From contig CAZGLO010000029.1 of assembly GCA_964526735.1 (NCBI GenBank), positions 1 to 40,968 of the forward strand: 40,968 nucleotides of DNA, written 5' to 3'. Source of the DNA: JAAUSY01 sp964526735 (lineage in GTDB: Bacteria; Chloroflexota; Chloroflexia; Chloroflexales; Chloroflexaceae). Positions 8,438 to 15,743 of the stretch are shown here, in pieces; position 1 is the first letter of the stretch; the number at the start of each line of letters is the position of its first letter. A program made the position numbers and the translations under genes. Under the pieces are notes generated by a model that did no database searches, had not been told where the DNA came from, and saw only the letters and a program-made list of their open reading frames with translations.

Positions 8438-9928
8438 ATGAACACAAGAGAAGCCGCTCGCAAGAAAAAGGGGATCATTCTGATAGTGGATGACACCCCC
8501 GAAAATTTGCGATTGCTGTCTAATATGCTTCGTGATCAGGGGTATGTGGTGCGGTCGGTGACAGATGGCAAGATGGCCTTCAAGTCGATCAGCCTTGACC
8601 CTCCTGATCTCGTTCTGCTTGACATCAATATGCCAGAAATGAACGGCTACGAAGTCTGCCAGCAACTCAAAAGAGAAAGCAGCACCAACCACATCCCCGT
8701 CATCTTTGTCAGCGCGCTCGACGAAGTCGTTGACAAGGTACGAGCCTTTACGGTTGGGGGGGTCGACTATATTTCCAAGCCATTTCAGATCGAAGAAGTC
8801 TTAGTCCGCATTGAAAATCAGCTTACTATTCAGCGCACCAAAAACGAATTACGCGAGGCCAACGATGAACTATCGCACCTTGTCCAAGAGCTTGAGCAGC
8901 GCAACCACGAAATGCACCTCCTCAACCAAATGAGCGATTTTCTCCAGCGTGCGCAGACTATCCACGAAGCGATTTCGGTGACGCTGCCCATTATGAAGCA
9001 ATTGTTTGCCCATCAGCCCATGGCGCTCTACCTCCTCAACCCAGAAACCCAGATATTTGAACTTGCCACTCATATCGGCGAAGCAACGATGTTTTTGCCC
9101 ACGGTCACCAACGATATGTGTTGGGCACTGCAAGGGGCACGGGTGTTTTTGTGCGAAGATGCGCAAACGTCGGTACAATGCCAACACATCAACCCGGCTG
9201 ATGTGGCCGACCTAGCCGATTTAGCTGATACAAATAACAGAAACTACCCCTACCTCTGCATTCAGTTGGTGACGCGCGGCGAGACGTTTGGGTTGCTCCA
9301 CCTTCGCAACGGCCCCCTTGAGCCAGAGGAGGAGTATGAGCGGTGGGAGCGCAAGGCTGTGATGGTTGCCGACCGCCTTGCCCTCTCCTTTTCAAACATC
9401 ACCCTGCGAGAACAGCTCCATGAGCAGTCTATCCGCGACCCGCTAACCAACCTCTTCAACCGCCGCTACCTCAACGAGATCTTTAAGCGAGAATTGAGCC
9501 GTTCTCAGCGGGAAAACCTCTCTATTGGCATCATTCTTATTGATATTGACCATTTTAAGCAGTATAATGACACGTATGGGCATGAGGGGGGAGATGTGCT
9601 GCTTCGTAATCTTGGGGCGTTTTTGCAAGAGCATGTCCGTGCAGAAGATGTGGCGTGCCGTTTTGGGGGGGAGGAGTTTATCTTGGTCTTGCCAGGCTCC
9701 TCGTTGCAGATTACCCACGAACGCGCCTGGACACTCTGCCGCCAAGTGCGTTACATCACGGCGGAGCACGATGATCGTCAGCTTGGCCATATCACGCTCT
9801 CGGCGGGGGTGGCGTGCTTCCCCAACCATGGAAAAACAGTCGAACAACTGATTATGGTCGTGGATGATGCGCTCTACCGTGCCAAACGATTGGGGCGCGA
9901 CCGGGTGTGTGTAGCGGGGCAGGAGTAG
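8438..9928 (+). CDS. REC-GAF-GGDEF diguanylate cyclase response regulator
   Basis: The 496-residue protein makes cyclic di-GMP from two GTP, under control of phosphorylation. Domains: receiver (about 12-135) with Asp62 in LLDINMPEMNG and Lys in YISKPF; coiled-coil linker (~140-165); GAF-like domain (~170-320); GGDEF domain (~330-494) starting RDPLTNLFNRRYL. The active site is GGEEF at 410-414 and the inhibitory site RAED at 401-404 lies the standard five residues before it, so feedback inhibition by c-di-GMP should operate. The layout resembles PleD with the second receiver replaced by GAF. It is followed 135 bp later by a receiver-kinase gene on the same strand, a likely partner. Confidence 0.92.
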   Translation: MNTREAARKKKGIILIVDDTPENLRLLSNMLRDQGYVVRSVTDGKMAFKSISLDPPDLVLLDINMPEMNGYEVCQQLKRESSTNHIPVIFVSALDEVVDKVRAFTVGGVDYISKPFQIEEVLVRIENQLTIQRTKNELREANDELSHLVQELEQRNHEMHLLNQMSDFLQRAQTIHEAISVTLPIMKQLFAHQPMALYLLNPETQIFELATHIGEATMFLPTVTNDMCWALQGARVFLCEDAQTSVQCQHINPADVADLADLADTNNRNYPYLCIQLVTRGETFGLLHLRNGPLEPEEEYERWERKAVMVADRLALSFSNITLREQLHEQSIRDPLTNLFNRRYLNEIFKRELSRSQRENLSIGIILIDIDHFKQYNDTYGHEGGDVLLRNLGAFLQEHVRAEDVACRFGGEEFILVLPGSSLQITHERAWTLCRQVRYITAEHDDRQLGHITLSAGVACFPNHGKTVEQLIMVVDDALYRAKRLGRDRVCVAGQE

Positions 9929-10063
9929 GAAACTATCCCGTGTGAATACTCCATATGGAAGATGGAAAAGACGGCAAGCTCTCGTATAATTCGGACAATG
10001 AATGATATGGTTGGGTTTTGAGATACCGTATCGCAGGAATGGTTGGAAAGAGAAGGTAGATCA

Positions 10064-11677
10064 ATGCAACAGAAGAGTAGTATACTCATTGTTGATGATA
10101 CACCGGCGGGACAGGACGTGCTAGAGGGATTGCTCCTAAACGAAGACTACGATCTCCTCTTTGCCAGCAGTGGGCGAGAAGCACTCGACTACGCAGCCCA
10201 AACGCTCCCTGATCTCATCCTTCTCGACGTGATGATGCCCGATATGGACGGTTTTGAGGTGTGTCAACACCTGCGGGCCACGCCTGCTCTCTCCGACATT
10301 CCTGTGATTATGGTGACGGCGCTCGACGACCAAGAATCTCGTATTCGCGGGATCCAGGCCGGTGCCGACGACTTTGTCAGCAAACCATTCAACAGCACCG
10401 AGCTGCGCACCCGCGTCCGCACCACCACTCGGCTCAACCGCTACCGGCGTCTCCTTGCCGAACGAACTCGCTTTGAGTGGGTAGTTGAACAAAACGATGA
10501 TGGGTATGTGCTCTTAAACCACGATGACGAGATCCTCTACGCCAATCCGCAAGCCCACTCTTATCTTGGGATCGAATCGCATCGAAACCGCTCGCAAGAG
10601 ATTGGCGGGAGCAATTCCCAGAGCAACAACCATCAAGACCTAGCTCATACCGCTGCTCAAATATCGTCCCACGTTGGCCCACCATCGTTCCTTGCCCAAG
10701 CTCTCTCTCTGTACCATTGCGAACCGGAATATGCGTGGGCAACGTGGAACAGATATAGCAAGGAAGAAGATCAGGCGACAGGCCAAGAGATAGGCCAAGA
10801 GATAGGCCAGGAAATAGACCAGGCCGACGAATTGCTTACCCGCTATCTCGTCCGCCCCGAAACCGAAACGACTCATGCGTTCTGGCTGCAGGTGACGGTC
10901 TTAGACCAAGCAACCGGAACCGACTACCACCGCTTGGTACGGCTGCGCGATGTGACCGAACAAATGGCAACCCAGCGCGATGTCCAAACCTTCCACCGAA
11001 TGGTCTTTCACAAGCTCCGAACGCCCTTGGTCAGTATGTCTATGAGCATTGAAATGATGGCCAAGATGTCAAACGCTATGAGCCAAGAAGATATGACCGT
11101 TGTCGCTGAAAAAGCCTGGCTTGGCATCAAGCGGCTCCGCGGGGAAGTGGAAGATATTCTGCAATATGTCAAAGCACCAACGTTTGCCCGCGAAGGCACG
11201 GGGTGCCCTCTCACCCTCATCCCATCGCTGGTGAGCCAAGTCAGCGAGTCGCTCAACATACCGCAGCCCTATGTGACAATGGACGAGACGGTGGGAGAAC
11301 ACCAACTGGTGCTCTCGCAGCGCGCCATTGAGTGGATTTTGTGGGAACTCTTTGAAAATGCGCAGAAGTTCCACCCCAACCGCAAGCCGACGATTGAGCT
11401 AGCGATTTCAGTCGCGTCGGATGGCTGCTGCTCTCTTACCGTGATGGACGATGGCATTTCTATCCCGTTGGAGCAGATGCAGTATGTCTTTACCCCCTAT
11501 TTCCAGGGAGAAAAGCACTTCACTGGCGGGATCGAGGGGATGGGACTGGGGCTTTCCATGGTCGCGGCGCTGGTGTGGGAAGTCGGTGGCACGTGCCGCA
11601 TCGCCAACCGCCCCAACCAAGATGGAGTATTAGTCGAATTGCATATTCCTGCGAAGATTCCTTCGCGTGTTCTATAG
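10064..11677 (+). CDS. REC-PAS-histidine kinase (inverted hybrid kinase)
   Basis: About 537 residues. A receiver domain comes first (~5-125, Asp55 in LLDVMMPDMDGFEV), then a PAS domain (~140-290), then the kinase core with His316 in FHKLRTPL, N-box WELFENAQKFHPN, G1 DDGISIP and G2 GMGLGLSMV. The H-box reads HKLRTP in place of the usual HELRTP. The PAS region carries a low-complexity insertion of three GQEI units (10781-10816). There are no membrane helices. I chose the ATG at 10064, with AGAAGG 8-9 bases upstream, over a TTG seven codons earlier. A hairpin-T terminator follows. The receiver-first order suggests a kinase whose activity is set by another kinase. Confidence 0.87.
   Translation: MQQKSSILIVDDTPAGQDVLEGLLLNEDYDLLFASSGREALDYAAQTLPDLILLDVMMPDMDGFEVCQHLRATPALSDIPVIMVTALDDQESRIRGIQAGADDFVSKPFNSTELRTRVRTTTRLNRYRRLLAERTRFEWVVEQNDDGYVLLNHDDEILYANPQAHSYLGIESHRNRSQEIGGSNSQSNNHQDLAHTAAQISSHVGPPSFLAQALSLYHCEPEYAWATWNRYSKEEDQATGQEIGQEIGQEIDQADELLTRYLVRPETETTHAFWLQVTVLDQATGTDYHRLVRLRDVTEQMATQRDVQTFHRMVFHKLRTPLVSMSMSIEMMAKMSNAMSQEDMTVVAEKAWLGIKRLRGEVEDILQYVKAPTFAREGTGCPLTLIPSLVSQVSESLNIPQPYVTMDETVGEHQLVLSQRAIEWILWELFENAQKFHPNRKPTIELAISVASDGCCSLTVMDDGISIPLEQMQYVFTPYFQGEKHFTGGIEGMGLGLSMVAALVWEVGGTCRIANRPNQDGVLVELHIPAKIPSRVL
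10781..10816 (+). repeat. Three in-frame 12-bp repeats within the kinase gene
   Basis: GGCCAAGAGATA occurs twice in tandem, then once as GGCCAGGAAATA, encoding GQEI three times, and is followed by the partial copy GACCAGGCC. It lies in the region between the PAS core and the rest of the kinase, where length variation is probably tolerated. Confidence 0.85.
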
Positions 11678-11733
11678 ATGTCTCTTTTGCTGTTCTCTTT
11701 CCTATAGTCTCAACAACCGAGACTTGATTGTCA

Positions 11734-11768
11734 AAGCCAGTTCCCTCAGGCGGACTGGCTTCTTTTTG
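11734..11768 (+). terminator. Rho-independent terminator after the REC-PAS-kinase gene
   Basis: A perfect 8-bp stem AAGCCAGT / ACTGGCTT (11734-11741 and 11754-11761) with a 12-base loop is followed by CTTTTTG. It lies 57 bp after the kinase stop, in the correct orientation to end the plus-strand cyclase-kinase transcript. Confidence 0.8.
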
Positions 11769-11770
11769 TG

Positions 11771-11805
11771 CAAAAAAAAGGAGGACGGAGATATGCCCTC
11801 CCTCC
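11771..11805 (-). terminator. Possible terminator for the minus-strand signalling operon
   Basis: On the minus strand a short GGAGG / CCTCC stem (arms near 11797-11805 and 11780-11784) is followed directly by T8. It starts about 20 bp after the REC-HD-GYP stop. The stem is short and the loop about 12 or more bases, so strength is uncertain. Confidence 0.5.
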
Positions 11806-11825
11806 CCACTGCGCTCTCGCCTTTT

Positions 11826-12866
11826 TTACCCCTTGCCGAGCTGTTTGGCTGACATTGGCGTGACCGAATAAACCAGGGCGCACTGCTCAAGAAACAGCTC
11901 AACCAACGACGGATCGAAGTGGCTTCCCGACTGCGAACGGATATGATCGCGCACTTTTTCCTCTGGCCACGCACTGCGGTAGGGGCGGTCGGAGCGCAAC
12001 GCATCCCACACATCCACCAGCGCAAAGATGCGGGCCGCCAACGGGATCTCTTCGCCCTTCAGCCCACGCGGGTAGCCGCTGCCGTCCCATTTTTCGTGGT
12101 GGCAGTAGGGGATATCAAGTGCAGGCTGCAGGTAGGCGATGGGCGATAACCACTCATATGCATACACCGGGTGTTTGCGCATCAACACCCACTCCTGCTC
12201 ATCAAGTGGGCCGGGCTTGTGCAAGATGCTGTCAGGAATGCCCAATTTGCCAATATCGTGCAGCAGCGCTCCCCGTTGCACATGGCCTATCTCTTCCTCT
12301 CCCATCCCAATCGCCTTCGCAATCGAAACCGTTAGCTCTGTCACCCGCAGAGAGTGGCCTTCGGTCTCTTTGTCACGCAGATCGAGCGCTTTGACCCACC
12401 CTACGAGCGTGGCGTGGTAGGAATCGGCAAGCTCTTCCTTTGAGCGGCGGGTCTGCTCTTCAATGCGCTCCCGCTCTTCCATCAGGTGGCGGTAGCGGTT
12501 GAGGCGCGTGATCGTCCGAATGCGGGTGCGCAGCTCAACGCGGTCGAAGGGCTTGGTGATAAAGTCGTCCGCCCCCGCATCGATACCCCGCAACCGCGAT
12601 TCATAGTCGTCCAACGCGGTGACCATAATAATTGGCACTTCGGAGATGAGCGGGTGAGCACGGATTTCCTCGCACACCTCAAAGCCATCCTTGCCCGGCA
12701 TCATAATGTCGAGCAGAACCAGATCGGGGGTGAGGCTCATTGCCTGGTCGAGTGCTTCGTAGCCGTCCACGGCGAACGAAAGCTCATACCCCTGCGAAAA
12801 GAGCAACGCTTCTAGGGTCTCTCTCCCCGCTGGTTCATCATCAACGATAAGGATTTTGGGTTGCAT
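11826..12866 (-). CDS. REC-HD-GYP cyclic di-GMP phosphodiesterase response regulator
   Basis: The 346-residue protein should hydrolyse c-di-GMP under control of phosphorylation (RpfG-like). The receiver (about 3-125) has Asp53 in LLDIMMPGKDG and Lys in FITKPF. A short helical linker leads to the HD-GYP domain (~150-340), with metal ligands His203-Asp204 in LLHDIGKLGIPD, His256-His257 and Asp261, and an intact GYP at 264-266 in HHEKWDGSGYP. The ATG at 12866 has a strong AAGGAGG 6 bases upstream. Its first 55 bp overlap the end of the upstream hybrid kinase gene, so translation is probably coupled and that kinase is the likely phosphate donor. It opposes the cyclase encoded 2 kb away. Confidence 0.93.
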   Translation of the reverse strand: MQPKILIVDDEPAGRETLEALLFSQGYELSFAVDGYEALDQAMSLTPDLVLLDIMMPGKDGFEVCEEIRAHPLISEVPIIMVTALDDYESRLRGIDAGADDFITKPFDRVELRTRIRTITRLNRYRHLMEERERIEEQTRRSKEELADSYHATLVGWVKALDLRDKETEGHSLRVTELTVSIAKAIGMGEEEIGHVQRGALLHDIGKLGIPDSILHKPGPLDEQEWVLMRKHPVYAYEWLSPIAYLQPALDIPYCHHEKWDGSGYPRGLKGEEIPLAARIFALVDVWDALRSDRPYRSAWPEEKVRDHIRSQSGSHFDPSLVELFLEQCALVYSVTPMSAKQLGKG

Positions 12867-14653
12867 TGGTATCCTCCTTCTATGTGGGGATCCACGTAGG
12901 TATCTGTTTTAATCAGTGATTCAATTACGCCAAGCAGCTCTTTGAGCCGCACCGGCTTGCTGAGATACTCCGTCGCCCCCGCCGCCAAACACCGCTCCCG
13001 ATCCCCCGGCATGGCCAAGGCAGTTAGGGCGACAATTGGGGTATTGATGAGGGCCGAATCTTGGCGGATGAGGGGTATCGCCTCCTCCCCCGACAGCTCT
13101 GGCATCTGAATATCCATAATGATGAGGTCAGGATGTCCCGACCGCGCAAGCGCCACCGCCTCAATGCCATTGCGGGCCGTCTTCACCCGATAGCCCTTCG
13201 CATTCAGAAAATCACTCGTCATCCTGATGGTGTTGTGATTATCCTCCGCAAGCAATATCGTCGGCGGGGGGGAGGGAGGGAGAGCGCCATTGGGCAATGA
13301 GCGCCGGAGCGCATGCTTGCACTTGAGGAGCATGTTGATGGCCGTGAAGAGGTCATAGCGCGAGATCGGCTTGACAAGATATTCCACCCCCTCAATGTGG
13401 TCAAATGGCTTCTCCAACACCGACGTAATCAACACGGGGATATCGCGCAGGTTCGGGGTGTTTTGCAGCACCTCCAAGATGGCCCACCCCGACATATCTG
13501 GCAAAATTAAGTCCAAGATGATGAGGTCGGGGCGCATTTCAGACGCCATCCGCAGCGCATCTTTGCCGCACGAACACACGTTGGTCTCTATGCCAATTTC
13601 GCCCAGGTAGCGGGAGATGAGTTCGGTCGCCGTGAGCGAATCATCCACGACCAGCACGCCGTCGAGGTGGCGGAACGGGTGTAATGCACAGCTTTGGTCG
13701 CATACCGCACACGCACACTCCATATGGCTGCAGAAGTCTTCTAACATACGCTGCTGCCAGGGTAACGCCAACACAAAGCGGCTCCCCTTGCCCTCTTCGC
13801 TCTCGACGGAGATACTGCCATTGTGCAGCTCTGCCAGCCGCGAGACCATTGCCAGCCCCAACCCCGCGCCAGAATATTGCCGCGACAGCTTGCTATCGAC
13901 CTGCACGAAGGGCTGGAAAAGGAAGGGGATGCGCTCTCTGGGGATACCAATGCCGGTATCCCACACTGTAAACCGCACCACCTGATGCTCTCTGCTGCCC
14001 GACACCTCTATGCCGATATCGCCCCCCTCTGGGGTGAATTTGATGGCGTTGTTGAGGAGGTTGGTCACCATCTGCTGCAACCGCCGCTCGTCTGCATAGA
14101 GAAATTCGACAGTGGGATCGACCGTCGTGGTGAGGGAGAGCCGTCTTTCGGTAATCTGATGGCGGACGGCGTGGAGTGTGTGTTCGATGAAGGAAGAAAC
14201 CCCCACTTTCCCCATCACCAACGACAATTTTCCCGACCCAATCTTGGCCAGATCTAAGATATCGTTGATCATGGTCAAGAGGTGCCGCCCACTCTCCCCT
14301 ATGCGGCTAACAGACGTCTGTTGCCGTTCGTTCAGCGTGCCATAGGTCTCCTCTATAAGCGATTCCGACATCCCCAAGATGCCGTTGAGCGGGGTGCGAA
14401 GTTCGTGGCTCATACTTGCCAAGAAGGCGTCACGTTGGTGGGCGGCCTGGAGGAGATATTCGTTCACCCGCCGCAGATCGGCGGTCTGCTCCTCAATCTG
14501 GCGATGCAGCGACTCCTTTTGTTCGGCAAGTTGCTGCTCAATACGGATACGCTCTCGTATCTCTTCCGCGAGCCGGTCGTTGATATATGACAATTCTGCC
14601 GTGCGCTCTGCGACGCGCTGCTCCAACTGCTGCTCGTTCTCAATGTGTTGCAT
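12812..14653 (-). CDS. Hybrid histidine kinase with two receivers and a cysteine-rich linker
   Basis: About 613 residues, soluble. The input region is only a coiled coil (1-75), without PAS or GAF. Kinase core: His83 in MSHELRTPLNG, N-box NLLNNAIKFTPEGG (~198-211), DTGIGIP (232-238), GAGLGLAMV (262-270). Two receivers follow, with Asp381 (LILDLILPDMSG) and Asp514 (IMDIQMPELSG). Between kinase and first receiver is a cluster of five cysteines (308, 313, 315, 318, 322; pattern CX4CXCX2CX3C), possibly a metal or redox site. I chose the ATG at 14653; a TTG 11 codons earlier is in frame. The end overlaps the HD-GYP regulator gene by 55 bp, making that protein a likely target. Confidence 0.88.
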   Translation of the reverse strand: MQHIENEQQLEQRVAERTAELSYINDRLAEEIRERIRIEQQLAEQKESLHRQIEEQTADLRRVNEYLLQAAHQRDAFLASMSHELRTPLNGILGMSESLIEETYGTLNERQQTSVSRIGESGRHLLTMINDILDLAKIGSGKLSLVMGKVGVSSFIEHTLHAVRHQITERRLSLTTTVDPTVEFLYADERRLQQMVTNLLNNAIKFTPEGGDIGIEVSGSREHQVVRFTVWDTGIGIPRERIPFLFQPFVQVDSKLSRQYSGAGLGLAMVSRLAELHNGSISVESEEGKGSRFVLALPWQQRMLEDFCSHMECACAVCDQSCALHPFRHLDGVLVVDDSLTATELISRYLGEIGIETNVCSCGKDALRMASEMRPDLIILDLILPDMSGWAILEVLQNTPNLRDIPVLITSVLEKPFDHIEGVEYLVKPISRYDLFTAINMLLKCKHALRRSLPNGALPPSPPPTILLAEDNHNTIRMTSDFLNAKGYRVKTARNGIEAVALARSGHPDLIIMDIQMPELSGEEAIPLIRQDSALINTPIVALTALAMPGDRERCLAAGATEYLSKPVRLKELLGVIESLIKTDTYVDPHIEGGYQCNPKSLSLMMNQRGERP

Positions 14654-14702
14654 AAAACTACAGCTTTCAGCCTGATGTTGCCCCAAAAATAGAGGGTGTG
14701 AT

Positions 14703-14739
14703 CAGTATACGATGGTTCTATGCGTTGCACGTCAACTAC
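14703..14739 (-). promoter_or_regulatory. Weak candidate promoter upstream of the cysteine-linker kinase
   Basis: On the minus strand a TTGACG is followed after about 20 bases by TATACT, some 50 bp upstream of the kinase ATG, in the 133-bp gap after the glycerophosphodiesterase gene. The hexamers are good but the spacing is longer than the usual 17, so it may need an activator or not be used. Confidence 0.3.
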
Positions 14740-14786
14740 ATGGAACATTCTCACATCCTCCACATGGAGTATGCCCATGAACTCGT

Positions 14787-15695
14787 TCAGCGCTCTCCTA
14801 CAACACGCAGCAATCGGTCGGGGTAGTCACTTATAATCCCATCTACTCCCTCGGCGATGAGCCGCCGCATATCGTCCTCCTCATTGATCGTCCACGCCTG
14901 GATGCAGAGGTTGCGTTGGTGGGCGGTCTTGATAAACCGACGGCTCAAGATGTGGATACCGTCGTGCGCTTCGGGCACCTGCAATGCCACTCCCTTTGGG
15001 CTATGCAGCCGCCCAAGAAAGAGCTTAGAGAGGATAACCAACGCTTTTACCTCACCCGCCGTCGCCGAGGTGGCCACTTCGGGGCACGTTTCGCGGAAGG
15101 TGTTGAGCGTTGCATCGTCGAACGACCCAACAATCACCCGCTCTGCCATCTGGTGCTCTCGTATCAATGTGCAGAAGGGGGCAACAATAGGGGGATCTGC
15201 CTGTTTGATATCGACAATCATTGAGGTGGTGGGGAAGGTCGTCAAGACCGCTTCAAAGGTGGGGATGGTGATGCCCTGGCCGCGGAAGGGGAACGTCTCC
15301 CCCTCGTCCGCCGTCCAGCGATACCCCGCGTCAAGCTGCTGAAGCTCGTCGAGGGTGAAGCCGGTCACGGGGCCGGAGCCGTCGGTGGTGCGGTCAACCG
15401 TCTCATCGTGTATCACCACCAATGCGCCATCTGCCGTCGAACGCACATCCATCTCCAAGAGGTCTACTCCCAGCCTGGCCGATTGCCGAAAGGCGGTGAG
15501 TGTGTTCTCTGGCCATAAGCCCGCCCCTCCCCGGTGCGCAATCACCTGTGGCGAGCGGTCGAGGTGGGTGAAGAAGACGTGGTCAGGGGCGGGGTGTGCC
15601 AATACTGTCAATACACCGTAGGTCGTCCCAACGACAGTAACGACACCTAGAAGATAGGCCGCCCATCGTGGGGATGGTTTGCTTCGTGTGGTCAT
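14787..15695 (-). CDS. Membrane-anchored glycerophosphodiester phosphodiesterase (GDPD)
   Basis: The 302-residue enzyme should hydrolyse glycerophosphodiesters to glycerol 3-phosphate and an alcohol. One hydrophobic segment at about 12-33 acts as signal anchor or signal peptide, so the TIM-barrel domain is probably outside the membrane. GDPD family residues are present: His54 in AHRGG, Glu63 in PENT, Glu81 and Asp83 in LLEMDV, and His96 in VVIHDETVDRTTDGSG. The C-terminal AWTINEEDDMRRLIAEGVDGIISDYPD matches the family end. The start has AAGGAA six bases upstream. It sits 48 bp after the single-chain phosphorelay gene, on the same strand, an odd metabolic guest among signalling genes. Phospholipid turnover is the likely role. 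Confidence 0.88.
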   Translation of the reverse strand: MTTRSKPSPRWAAYLLGVVTVVGTTYGVLTVLAHPAPDHVFFTHLDRSPQVIAHRGGAGLWPENTLTAFRQSARLGVDLLEMDVRSTADGALVVIHDETVDRTTDGSGPVTGFTLDELQQLDAGYRWTADEGETFPFRGQGITIPTFEAVLTTFPTTSMIVDIKQADPPIVAPFCTLIREHQMAERVIVGSFDDATLNTFRETCPEVATSATAGEVKALVILSKLFLGRLHSPKGVALQVPEAHDGIHILSRRFIKTAHQRNLCIQAWTINEEDDMRRLIAEGVDGIISDYPDRLLRVVGER

Positions 15696-15743
15696 AGTGG
15701 TTCCTTGCTTTTTGCCGAATGGAGAGCGGCAAACCGTCAGCCG

